Part shown: piece by piece, positions 10,778 through 20,900 of the stretch | Layout of the letters: each line of letters starts with the position of its first letter | Position numbering within the stretch: the stretch's first letter is position 1 | NCBI GenBank assembly: GCA_018398765.1 | Contig: JAHBMJ010001559.1 | Coordinates: 1 to 28,963 of the forward strand | Source: Chromera velia | Taxonomy: Eukaryota; Sar; Chromeraceae | Direction of reading: 5' to 3' | DNA: 28,963 nucleotides | Position numbers and translations under genes: made by a program | The notes under the pieces: generated by a model | Databases searched by the model: none | Told to the model about the DNA's origin: nothing | Seen by the model: the letters and a program-made list of their open reading frames with translations, nothing else

Positions 10778-11916
10778 ACATACAAGCAATTGTCAAGTAA
10801 TCAAAAGATGGAACGAAAATTCAACAACTCACTCACTCACTCACTCACCTGTACTCTCGAGCATTCATGTCCACCTCTCTCCATATGGGAACTTCGCGTG
10901 GAACTCTATCTTTCTGTTGCCTCCGCCTTTCTTCTTTGAATTTCTCTCTTTCCCTCTTTTCCATCTTCAGTGCGCGCCTCTTTCTTGCATCCTCTCTCGC
11001 CTTCTCTATGTCTGCTACTAGCCACTCTCTCCTCTCTGTCTTCTCCGGGGTGTCTATCCACTCTCTCCGTTCCGTCCCCTCTGTGCATTCTTTCTTCTCC
11101 GGAGTGTCCTTCCGCTCTCTGCTCTCTGTATCGTCTGTCCTTTTTTTCTTCTCCGGAGTGTCTTTCCATTCTCTCTTGAACCCGTTCTCTTCTATCACCA
11201 TCGTGATCACAGAATTCCTCTCCAAATAACGTTCTGCTTCCTCTTCCGCTTCCTTTCTACTCATCATCGTCTCTTTCTGCCGCGCCTCATGCACATCGCC
11301 ACTCCCCTCGCTTTCATCCTTTCTTTCTGTTTCACCTCTCTTCTCCTTTTTTCTCTCTTCTGCCACCTTTTCGTGACGCAATTTCTGTCCCTCCTGTGCC
11401 CCACCCACATCCTCAATCCTCTCGCTTTCTCCATGCTTCTCCTTGTCGTTGTTTTCTACTTTCTCTATCTTCTCCACCCCTGCTCTCTCGTTTTCGTTCA
11501 CTAATTCGCCCTGATCCTCCTCTTCCTTCTTCTCTCTACCATCGTCCTCCTTCTCCGTCTCGTTGCTCTCCTCGTTGTCTATCTGTTTTGCCCCTGCCCT
11601 CTCGTCTCCCTTCTCTATTTCGCCTTCGTTCGACTCTTCCCTCTCTGCACCCACACATTCGTCCTTGCCCTTCTCCTCTGTCTCTACGTCCTCCTGTTGC
11701 TTCTTCTCCTCGCTGTTCTCCATGCCCTCCGTAACCTCCTCTTTCTCCCCCTCCTTCTCCTCAAGATTTGACCCGGAGGACTGTGGAGGTTCCCCCTCTC
11801 TCTGCTGCCTGCATGTTTGGTGGCAGGAGAAAAGTGTGAGTGGGTGGGTGAGTGAGTTAGTGTGTGTGCTCGCGTGTGAAACAAAGAGAGAGAGAAAGGG
11901 GGAGAAAGAGGGAGAT

Positions 11917-11961
<45 letters not shown>

Positions 11962-11991
11962 AAGAAAGAAAGAAAGAAAAGAAAGAAAGAA

Positions 11992-12039
<48 letters not shown>

Positions 12040-12237
12040 AAAGAGACAAAGAGAAGCACAATGGCAAGAAAACAACAAGTGAAAGGGAAAGAAGAAAGCG
12101 ACCAGAAGACAGGGAGGTAGGAGGACAGACAGAGAGACAGACAGACCTCTGAAAAGAAGAAGTGAGTGTGTGTGTGTGTGTGCGCGCGAGAGAGAGAGGG
12201 AGAGAGGGGGAGGGGGGGAGAGAAAGGGAGAGAAGGA

Positions 12238-12293
<56 letters not shown>

Positions 12294-12874
12294 AAGCAAG
12301 AAAGAAAAATCGGAAAGAAGGTCGATATGCGGACAGAAAGAAAAATGTGCAGACTGGCCGGGAACAAACCGCTGTTGAAGGAAGAGGAGGAACCGAAGGA
12401 ACGAAGACACAGGGTACCAGGAAACCGCTCTCGCCAACAGTTAGAATGCGGGAACGAAACGATGAAAAAGAAAACAAAGCTCGTGAAGGAGAGCGAGGGC
12501 AAGTGAGAGACAGACAAGTGTCCGGAACAAAAATTGCGTTCGTATTCCTCTCCCTTTCTCCTCCGCGCTTCTGAGGAAAGAGACACACAGACTGACTGAA
12601 AAAAATCGTCGGAGCGACCCTGTTCGTGCTCCTCCTTTCCGGATTCATCCTCATCGGTGTTAATCTTCTCGTCTTCCACCCCCTCTTTGTCTCCAGGTCC
12701 ATCTGCCTTCTCACTGCGCCCCCCTTCTCTGCGGTCTCCAGAGGTCTTGTCGGCCTCTGCCTCGTTTTCCTCCTTGATCACGGAAACGTCGGGATTTTCC
12801 ACCACCGTCTCCGAAGACGACTCAGACGAGTCAGAGGAGCCAGAGCTTGGATCGACTTCGCAAAAGTTCATCAT
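9594..12874 (-). CDS. Three-exon gene for a highly charged E/K-rich protein with 18-residue repeats and a conserved-looking C-terminal domain
   Basis: Model: exons 12874-12597, 11808-10849 and 9924-9594, giving 522 codons plus stop. The start is the first of two adjacent ATGs (12874, 12871). Exon 2 to 3 is secure: donor ACAG|GTGAGT, acceptor GTGCAG|G, and phases agree (AG|G). Exon 1 to 2 is likelier than proven: donor TTCA|GTCAGT, acceptor ATGCAG|G, phases agree (CA|G). Residues 1-92 are acidic and Ser-rich. Exon 2 encodes long Glu/Lys coiled-coil-like sequence, then three 18-residue repeats built on DTPEKK, then a basic helix (ARKRR, EKREREKFKEERRRQQK). Exon 3 has an ordered, aromatic-rich segment with FYNWSGQYAWCDDQGHGF and FKQWVRFRRCF, ending in a Gly/Gln-rich tail. 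No family is recognised. The layout suggests a scaffold or nucleic-acid-associated protein, which is inference. Confidence 0.75.
9925..10848 (-). other. Intron 2 of the E/K-rich gene, with microsatellites
   Basis: GT-AG intron of 924 bases on the minus strand. Its donor end is (GTGA)n (bases 10829-10848). It also holds (GA)n at 10741-10773, (CA)n at 10687-10736 and (GACA)n at 10617-10652. The long minus-strand frames at 9955-10497 lie entirely in this intron and are not genes. Confidence 0.75.
10617..10773. repeat. Compound microsatellite (GACA)n, (CA)n, (GA)n
   Basis: Three different simple repeats in series within intron 2 of the E/K-rich gene: about nine GACA units, about 25 CA units with one interruption, and about 17 GA units. 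Confidence 0.95.
11042..11172 (-). repeat. 54-bp tandem coding repeat (18 residues, DTPEKK core)
   Basis: On the coding strand the unit starts KDTPEKK and recurs every 54 bases about two and a half times. Copies differ mainly after the TPEKK core (KRTDDTESRER, ECTEGTERREW). The register is in frame, so copy-number changes would preserve the protein. Confidence 0.8.
11883..12300. repeat. Purine microsatellites (GA)n / (GAAA)n and (GT)n(GA)n in intron 1
   Basis: GA and GAAA repeats run through 11883-12047. A second block has GT repeats at 12165-12183 followed by GA repeats to about 12300. Both lie in the inferred intron 12596-11809 of the E/K-rich gene, read there as pyrimidine tracts before the acceptor. 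Confidence 0.95.
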
Positions 12875-13288
12875 CTCTCTTCACTGCCAATTGACGACGG
12901 CGCCGCGACGGCGAGAGAACCAATTGTTAAAGGAGACGGAGGATCAGTCTGAGAGATGTTTTGACGTTCAGATCGAGATCGAGAGAAAAACAAACGGCCG
13001 GCAGATGATGCGCACGGCAGCAGGCCTGGTGCTTCAACACCGATATATACTTACATGCAGCGAGGATGCTCGATGGATGGATGGTCTGAAGATCTCCGAA
13101 GTTCGAATGTTGTCCAGTACGTACGTGAAACATGCAGTGGACCTGTCTCGCATTTGACCGCCCGGTCATCGCCCGCGGTCGCACGTTGTGACTATTTGTG
13201 ACTCCTTGACTCATGCATGGCCGATATTTGACAGTTAATTGTTGATGGCCCCGGAAAGCGAAGCGGGGGGGGCACTTATATACATTAC
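12875..13288. promoter_or_regulatory. Divergent intergenic region between the E/K-rich gene and the histone H3 gene
   Basis: The two genes start in opposite directions about 410 bp apart. The interval has TATA-like sequences at 13040-13048 (GATATATAC) and 13274-13282 (CTTATATAC), repeated GTGACT words near 13186-13204 and a TGACTCA word at 13207-13213, the core bound by AP-1/GCN4-type bZIP factors in other eukaryotes. Shared regulation is inference. Confidence 0.4.
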
Positions 13289-13837
13289 ATGCACTGCATG
13301 GGATCAAAATTCAGCGAAAAAAAAAGATCTGCGAGCACTCTGCGAGCTTTCACATTGAATCTGCTGTTGCTCGATCTATTCTTTTCTCCACCTCTCACTG
13401 CCTCACATCGTTTGCATTGCTTCCTTTCTCCGTCCCACTGCCTCCGACTGCCTCACATCGTTTGCACTGCTTCTTTTCTACCCGTCTCACTGCCTCAGCC
13501 TCCGTATCTTTCTGAATATGGTCCGTCCCCGTCCGGTCGTCCTCATAGGTACCGCCCAGGCACCGTCGCCCTTCGCGAGATTCGTCGCTACCAGAAATCC
13601 ACGGAGCTTCTCATCAAGAGGGCTCAAATCTATAGGGTGATCAAGCAGTACTCCTGCGGGTTCAAGCACGATCAGCTTTGGCGGAGGGATGCGGTTCTGG
13701 CTCTGCATACCGCTGCTGAAGCCCATGTCATCGCTGTGCTGGAGGATGGATATCTGTGCACTTTACACGCGGGGCGTGTAACACTGATGCCAAAGGACCT
13801 CCAGCTTGCTCGCAGAATCCGGGGGGAGAGGGCCTAA
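13289..13837 (+). CDS. Divergent histone H3 variant (start uncertain)
   Basis: The frame ends at TAA 13835-13837. From 13544 it encodes 97 residues aligning without gaps to the H3 histone fold. The entry helix [20 protein letters not shown] matches canonical H3 exactly, and the end [16 protein letters not shown] differs at one residue. Helix 1, loop 1 and helix 2 are strongly changed ([18 protein letters not shown], then [17 protein letters not shown]). LHAGRVTL resembles CENP-A, but the extra loop-1 residues of many CenH3 proteins are absent. The canonical N-terminal tail with K4, K9 and K27 is not encoded: upstream is [11 protein letters not shown] and a hydrophobic, pyrimidine-rich leader. 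ATGs at 13289 and 13298 are in frame but lie right at a TATA-like box, so the true start may be in an unseen exon. Expected role: nucleosome component in the nucleus. It could also be a pseudogene lacking its tail. Confidence 0.75.
   Translation: MHCMGSKFSEKKRSASTLRAFTLNLLLLDLFFSPPLTASHRLHCFLSPSHCLRLPHIVCTASFLPVSLPQPPYLSEYGPSPSGRPHRYRPGTVALREIRRYQKSTELLIKRAQIYRVIKQYSCGFKHDQLWRRDAVLALHTAAEAHVIAVLEDGYLCTLHAGRVTLMPKDLQLARRIRGERA
13391..13492 (+). repeat. 50-bp tandem duplication in the H3 leader
   Basis: CACATCGTTTGCA.TGCTTC and flanks occur at 13391-13440 and again at 13441-13492. The period is not a multiple of three, which argues that this part of the frame is leader or intron, not H3 protein. 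Confidence 0.8.
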
Positions 13838-15288
13838 CAGTCAGTCCTTTTTTTTGTTTGGCTGGAGAATATTGATTGGCTTCTTCCATCCTGGGTTTCT
13901 TCCTGCTTCACCTCCCCTTTGATTCTTCACCCTCCTGTTCGTCTTTCTTCAGCTGCCTAGCTCTGCCTTCCTTTGCTGGCACTGCCTTGTGGTTCCTTCC
14001 CTTTTCCCCTTTTCCTCTCCTTGTGTTTCTGGCCGTCTCTTGCCCACATTTCGTCCCTGCCTTCCACACAGACTCCTCAGACATATGTGTGTATGCACAT
14101 ATGTGGTATGATTGCAGGTGAGGCTCCACATTGTGAAGGCAGACGCGTGTGTCGCTTGGCTTCTGGCGTCAAACGAGAAAAAAAAAAAACTTGATTCTGT
14201 CTGTCCTTCTTCCTCCATTGTTGCACGGATCGCCTGGGTGTGGAGTGAGGGCAGGACTTGCAAGGATTGAATGTGCATTGTTGGTGGTTCTAACTAAGTG
14301 TGAGGGGGGTGAGTCTTGTGAATGCGTGCATGTATCTGCATTCTGCCCACGTTTCTCTGAATGATCATTCTTTCCTTCCGTCTCTCCATGTCGTCATACG
14401 GGGGGAGGGAGAGGGAAGGGGGACAAAAGGGAGGGAGGGAGGGAGGGAGGGAGAGGAGGGGATCTGTTGACCCACCCAGTCACTTCCTTCCTTCCTTTTT
14501 CTATCCATCATCTTACCTAGGCGTGTCACCGGTGTGTTCTATTCGCGCATCTTTCGTTCTTTTCCTCCGTCAGTCTCACCTTTGATGCCCATTTCGTCTC
14601 CCTCCGTTTGTCTGTCTGTCTCAACATGAATGACTGTCACCACAGAGGATGCTGTGCTGGTCCCGGGGGACCGCTGGCTCATTCTTCCCTCCCTCCCTGT
14701 TTCGCCTTTTCCATAATTCCGTTGTGCCTGCCCCCTTGCAAGGCTTCTGGTTCCTTCCTGTTTCCTTCCGGCACAAGTACGCTCATTTGTGTGAGTAAGT
14801 TGGGGCTCTCTCTCTCTCTCTCTGTGTCTTTCCCGGCAAGGAAGGAGGGAAACAAGAAGAAGTCGAAGTCGCTTCACCACTCACTTTGTTTCTCCTAACT
14901 GTCCTCTTTCTGTTCCACACCCACCCCCCACTAACGAATTCCTTCTATAGGAAAAGCAGAGAAGCAGCGAGGATGAGCCTTCTTTCCTGCCTTTTCCGTG
15001 TCTGTGTTTCATTGACTGATTCGCTACACCAGAGGGGGGAGGAAAGGGCAGAGGAACGCAGCGTCAGCATTTTCTCCCTAATGCTTGCCTTGTCTGTATT
15101 CTCTGCCACTCCACTCGGAAGAAGAAGGACATGAAGACAGACGTGCACGGACGGATCGTTTCCATGGAAGCCCCTGAAAGAACGTGACAGGGGGGTAGGT
15201 AGACAGACAGGCCGACAAGGCACACATGCACAGAGAGAGAGAGAGAGAGAGCTCTCACTACACCATTCCCCTTCCCCCCGTCTCCGCA
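13838..15288. other. Pyrimidine-rich stretch without a supported gene
   Basis: Between the H3 gene and the zinc-finger ORF. It holds a (GGGA)n tract at 14431-14456, a short (CT)n near 14806-14822 and (GA)n at 15232-15250. Two acceptor-like sites are followed by short Lys/Ser-rich open segments (after 14841 and after 14950), which could be exons, but no donors join them in frame. No canonical histone 3' stem-loop was seen after 13837. Confidence 0.4.
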
Positions 15289-15903
15289 ATGGCCCCACGA
15301 TTTGAATCTGTTTCGCAGTCTTCCAACCTCGTCCCCGTCCGTTCTGTGAGTTTCCCCTCCTCTTCCCTCCCGAAAAAGAGAGGGAGAGGGGGGCACGCAC
15401 TGAGCTATCTGTGTGTGTTGAAATGTGTTTGCCTGTTGTGGCCTACAGTGCGTGCTCGGACTGCTTCCGTTTCTTCAGCAGGGCAAGGCAGTGACCAGAA
15501 ATGCGAAGTGGCTGGAAGTTCAGCTACTCCAGCTGGCCCGAAGGAGACCTCGAAGGCACCCGTCTCTGAAGGGACAGGAGCAGAGAGGGGCAAGGGGGGA
15601 GGGAGGCCTGTGAAGTGCTCTGCCTGTCTGATTGCATGCGACGGGCCTGCTCACTACCGGACTCACGTTCGGAGTGAGTGGCATCTTCTGAATGTGAAGA
15701 GAAAGGTTCGAGAGATGCGTCCCCTATATCTGAAGATGAATTCAGCAAGATGTCTGAAAAGGATGTCACAGCTTTCCTCGCTGTGGAGTCCTGAAAAACT
15801 AGTTGAAAAAGCCCTCAAAGCAAACACGCTCATTTCAAGTTCCCAGCACTTTTCTTCAAATTCTCCTGTCATATTGAATCTGCTCTTTAGCCTTCTAATT
15901 TAA
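15289..15903 (+). pseudogene. C2H2 zinc-finger ORF (REI1/ZNF622/Vms1-type finger), apparently frameshifted
   Basis: From ATG 15289 the frame is open to TAA at 15901-15903, about 204 codons. A Ser/Ala/Gly/Lys-rich region leads to one C2H2 finger at about 15613-15700, with CSACL, HYRTHVRSEWH and NVKRKVREM. The CxxC...H-x5-H spacing and the following NxKRKV are typical of the 60S biogenesis factor REI1/ZNF622 and of Vms1. In that family the finger is followed by a short acidic helix. Here the acidic helix (SEDEFSKMSEKDVTAFLAVES) is read only in another frame, from about 15727, and soon stops at 15788-15790. A one-base indel near 15718-15727 is therefore likely, from real decay or an assembly error. 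The in-frame remainder to 15903 shows no motif. An ORF from 15226 upstream has only repeat-coded residues. Confidence 0.55.
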
Positions 15904-16962
15904 CGTTCACCACTGGCGAGTCACCATGCAGCAACTACAGTGAGACGTAGAGTGAGGTTGTGATCCTGGCTATCATAGCAGCATTTTGCACGCTTTTAAG
16001 CTAGCAAACACCCAGTAACCAGCTTAATTTTGATTTGCACTAACAAGAACAGTGTTCGGGGAATCCCCGTGTGGTTCATTGGTAAGTTCACTGTCTAGGG
16101 GTTGCTACTGCCTGGTTCATTATTATCGGTTGCTACTAGGGTTTGTCGGGGTTTGTACCGATAGAATTAGGGAAAAATCTAAAAAAAAATACTTTCTACT
16201 AATTTATTAGTATCAATAAGTATGAATTAAGTCTAATAGATGCTAAAATAGACGTATGTCGCTTGTAAATTGATCGATTGATTTAGATTCGGGTATAGTG
16301 AGATTTATAACCTTTAATGCATGATACTTTAAAAAATCTTTTCAGTTGTATCATCTTGTATGCTTTGACTAGTGCTTCAAATGAATCAAATTTACTTAGT
16401 GAATTAATTACTTAGCGTAGCCGAGGATAGAACAAAACAGAGTCTACGATAGGATAGGATGTGCCAATGCCTATACTTTTAGTATACATTAGAGTTTAAA
16501 TTACCTGGAGCGTACACCATCGGCAGCCTAACCGCAGCCACGGCTAGCTAGAGCTACAAACAACGTTGTTTTTGGAATAATTAGTGTTTGGTAGCTTTCT
16601 AAAAAATGAGAAGTACAAAGTTATATAAAGTAAAAAAAATAAAAAGATGTAAGCTATAAATATCTTACAGAATTAATCGATTATAATATATATTATATAA
16701 TCAGAGATATAGTATTTTGCATTTCTACATAAAACTGTTTGCTTCTGAGTACGCTCTAAATTTATACCTAGATTTATACTCAGATTGAAAATTTGAAACG
16801 CTTTTCAAGTTAACTTGAAGTTTTAGACGTCTCTTTCTTTTGAAGAACGTACGCAGGCTTATGTACCTATGCGCCACTACTACTGAACCCAAGTACAGCA
16901 GCGGTAGCCATTCTGGATTTGAATTATCGAGAAGTACTTTCTTGATTGCACCATTAATTCTA
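15904..16962. other. AT-rich intergenic stretch
   Basis: AT-rich DNA with a locally repeated GGTTCATT...GGTTGCTACT phrase (16074-16145) and many stops in all frames. No gene or RNA was recognised. Its right end is the 3' flank of the large minus-strand gene. Confidence 0.5.
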
Positions 16963-17347
16963 CTAATCACTAGAGTCACTGTCACTTCCTCCCTTCTTCT
17001 TCTTCTTTGACTTCTTCCGGTCGTCGCTCTGATCGCTGTCCTCTTCGGAGTCGTCCTCCTCTTCCGACCCGCTCTCATCATCAGAATCATCATCGGAGTC
17101 ATCCGAATCGTCCGAGTCATCTGACCCACTCGATTCAGACTCCGACTCCGAGTCTGAGTCCGTCATCTCCTCCCTCCTCGCATTCCTATCGTCCTCGTCC
17201 ATAATGTCATCGTCGTTATACGCCCCCCTGGACGCCGTCACAGGGGCGGGGCCGTAGTTGACTCTTTTCTGCGTCCTGATGTTTCTGCTCAGGAGAATCT
17301 GACCCATCCTCGGGTCAATCTCCGTCGCGCACACATCGAGGAAGTCC
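16963..17347 (-). other. Acidic Asp/Ser/Glu C-terminal tail (exon 26)
   Basis: The last exon ends at TAG 16965-16963. It starts with an ordered stretch (LDVCATEIDPRMGQILL), then a long Asp/Ser/Glu run (about 17165-17025) and a closing lysine cluster KKSKKKKK. Many Ser-Asp and Ser-Glu pairs would suit casein kinase 2, and the tail would be cytoplasmic by the helix count. Confidence 0.85.
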
Positions 17348-17839
17348 CTGCAGAGAGACACAGAGAAAGAGCGGAGGGGGAAACAACACTTTCTTGGAGC
17401 ATCATGCACGAATGCAAAGCAAAGATCGGAAAGTCAAACTAGATGAAAAACAACGCATGCAGAACTCATGAGAGGAAAAAGTCGTTGCATCTTGAAGGCT
17501 CTTCTTGATATGGATTTTGTCCGGCCTTTTCTGCATGTGGTTGGTGTCTTCTTGACCGCCTCCAGTGGGACATACGCCACACACTCACTGTAGGAGACCC
17601 ATTGTTTCTCTGCCTGATTCCTGACTTACGTGCTTATCTCTCCATGCACCCACGAACTCACTTGCACTTTTGCAAATCGTGCCCGTTGAAGTTTCCGACC
17701 GCCGAGTGCCAATCCTGAGTGTCGTACTCTCCCAACAGAATGATCGTGTGGTAGAGGGCCCAGGCAAGACGGTCACGCTTGATCGCCACTCTCTCACGCC
17801 CAGCCTGCACAACAAAGATTTGGAAACGTTACAAACTTG

Positions 17840-17907
<68 letters not shown>

Positions 17908-17916
17908 CTGTGTGTA

Positions 17917-17947
<31 letters not shown>

Positions 17948-20900
17948 CCCAGATTCCTTCCGGTTCTTGAAAAGTCAACGTCATGCGTGACCTCAGTTTT
18001 TTTCCCACTGACCTTAGAGCTCTCGAACAGCGAGATTCCAATGACGATCCCTGCCGCTGCAAACACCGCCATGACTGTAATCATGGACATGATGGTGCAG
18101 AACACTGTGCTCCTGTCTGTTGAGTAGACGTACTTCACGGAGGCGATGAGGACGTAGATCATGCACAGGTTGATCGTAATGTCCAGCCAGTTGTTGTACC
18201 TGCAAACGGACAAACAGGCAGGGAGGGAAGTGATCGAGAGATGTGATAGATACAGGGGGGCGGATAGTCGAGGAGTGGAGTCTGTGAGAACGTGCGGAAC
18301 AAAGACAGGAACAAAGTGCGTGTCCTGCCTGTGTTCTTTTGTGTTCCTTTGTTTTTCAAAGACGACCCAGCCCCATTTGATGCATCATTAGTGCGATGGC
18401 GCAGAAAGGGGCTCTATCGCAAAGTGTTTCGGCATAGAGACAAGAACACAACACAGTCGCTTGACTGACTGACGTGTCCTTCCAGGGCATCAGGTAGAGG
18501 ATGAAAGCTGTGTGAACCACGATGATAAAGGCCATCATCGCAATCTGGAGCATGCCGTCCTCTCTTTCCAGCACACGCACAAGCGCCAGCGTGAAGGCAC
18601 GAATCAGATTGACCAGACCCCAATACCTGCAGAGTCCAGTCCCATCACATGGAAGGGGGAGCATTCTCAATAGGACACACACGGTGGACTCAGAAGGTGT
18701 GCGGCTGTGAGGCAGTCGTAACGAACTGTTTCAGATAGAAAGCAACCAGGTGCAAGTACAACAGGGAACCTGATTGGCTGTGAAGGGCTTTGTTCCGGCG
18801 TGCCTGTGTGTGTGCCCATGCGTGTGAGTAAGTGGATCACACCGACTGTCTTTTTCTGCCTGTGTGAACATTCACATGAGGTACAGATTGAAACTGTGCA
18901 GTACGTGAAACACAAAACTATGCAAAGCGAAGTGCCTTTCTTGTCCACCCGTCCACCCACTCACTCACCAGCACTCAGGTCGGAATCTGAAGAGAAGAAA
19001 TCTGAACCTCTTTCGGAAAGATTCCGATCCCACCTGCACGCAGTCGAAAGAAACCACCCGTGGATAGTCATACACAGATTCGAAAACTTCAACCGAAGTC
19101 AGCAATCCGTTAATTCTCCTTTGTTGACCCGTTTGACCTGTTTGCTTTTGTTTCCCCTCTCTCGAGGACCAAACGGGATTTCTCTCTCGTACAGCTGGAT
19201 GTCTCTCAGCCAATCAGAAGCAATCAAGAAGACACAATAGACAGTGTGTTTTTTGCCTCACCCGCCTCTGCCTCTGCCGACTGACCATGTGGCCTGCCTC
19301 TGCCGACTGACCATTTGCGGTGCATGGATGACGGCGTATGCGAAGAATCCCATGATTCCCACGACGTAGAAGAGAAGACCGAAAATGCCCAACTGGAACA
19401 TCGCCCACCATTCTGCAAAAAAGCAAGCAAGCACAATTTTGTTTTTTTGATCAATCAAGTTTGGATTGAAAATGAAGAGCAGAAATCGTAAAAACTGATC
19501 CTGCGCTTGTCTGTCCGGCATCAGCTGAGTGAAAGACATTCATGTCACATTTCTGTGCCCCCCTTTGCATACATGGGTCAAACTCTGCGCGCTAAAAAGC
19601 TCCGTTGCTGTTTCCTGTCTGTAACGACCGCCGTCTTTCGAAAAACAATTCTCGATGGAGCAAGGAATCAATCTGTCTTTAGTTCAATTTAGCCCTCGTG
19701 ATCTGCTGACACACAGGGTAAGAAACACCGATGTTTTGTTTTTTACTGAAACAGAGTGTGAACGGATGCTTTTCTTTCCAGTCTTCTGATTCGAAAGCGT
19801 CGACTTCGTCAGATGGCACGAAGTATGAAAGACTGACCTTCTTGTGAACAGTCGACAGTCGGAAAGTCGAAGAGAGTTCTTTGCCCAGAAGGATGCTAAG
19901 GAAAGAGGAAGAACGAAAGAGAAAGTTAAAAAAAAAAAAAAAACTTTGCCCAGAAGGATGCTGAGGAAACTTTAAAAACGAAAAAGAAAGTCAGATTTGC
20001 AGAAGCCTAGGAAAGGGAAAATGAGAGCACAGAAAGATGCCCGGTTTCCGTGAGGCCGACAAAACTCTTCCATGACTCTTTACTGGTATTATGGTGTGAC
20101 GTCTTTTTCAACCAGTCGAAAGTATTCCGAGCGAAGCAACATACTGCTTTGGTATCTGTTGACTGTCGGAACCGCAGACAATTAAACGGAAAGACAACCC
20201 TTCTGTCGGAACAAGAACTGGCATCCCTGTCTGACCGACCGGAATGCACTGGAAGACTGCCAGTGTCGTCACGCAAAGGGAAATGTAGATGATGGAAAAC
20301 ACAAATCCGATGGTGTTCCAAACCTGCAAATGTTCAGCACCGAAGGGTCAGCACCAATGAAGTAGAATGAATGTCAATCACTATGCTGTTGTGTCACAGA
20401 CTGAACAAGTGGATAGGAAAGCCACCTTCCGGCACATATTTTCTCACACTGCCTTTTCCCCTTCCCCTCTCCGCGCAACGATGCAATACGCCGAGAAGGA
20501 ATCGTCCAAATTGGGGGTCGAATGCTGCACAATACATGAATAACTCTTCATCTTCCAGCCCAAACACTCAAATTCTGACCCACAAAAAAAGCAGAACCAC
20601 CCTCTCCCCTCTCCTCCCCACACCCACCCACCCACCAGGTCCCAATCCCAAGCGTTCCATCTGCATTTTGGGTTTGCGCAATTTCTCGTCAAATACGCCA
20701 TTGTCTTGGCGAAGTAGTAGGCCAGGAAGAAGTACACGACGAGAAAGACAGGGACCAACAGCTGCCAGAAGTATTCGGTCGTGGGGGTGGAGGAGAACAC
20801 GCAACCTGAAGAAGAGGCGGCATGCATCAATGAAGTGTCGTGGACGATGACGGCATGTGTTTGCAATAAATGCGATCATGATGTTTTGTTTCCAGAATCA

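Noticed and set aside
11684-12596. Continuation of the E/K-rich gene's frames across the 12.6-11.8 kb region
   Set aside because: The sequence becomes pyrimidine-repeat-coded Ser/Leu/Phe; a GT-AG intron with matching phases explains it better.
13544-13837. Centromeric H3 (CENP-A) assignment
   Set aside because: LHAGRVTL is CENP-A-like, but there is no loop-1 insertion and the C-terminus is canonical H3; evidence is insufficient.
15346-15448. Possible GTGAGT...CTACAG intron in the zinc-finger ORF
   Set aside because: Splicing there would move the reading out of the zinc-finger frame, while the unspliced frame is open.
19305-19312. Proximal donor of exon 22 as the splice site
   Set aside because: It leaves phase 0, incompatible with exon 23; the distal copy fits.
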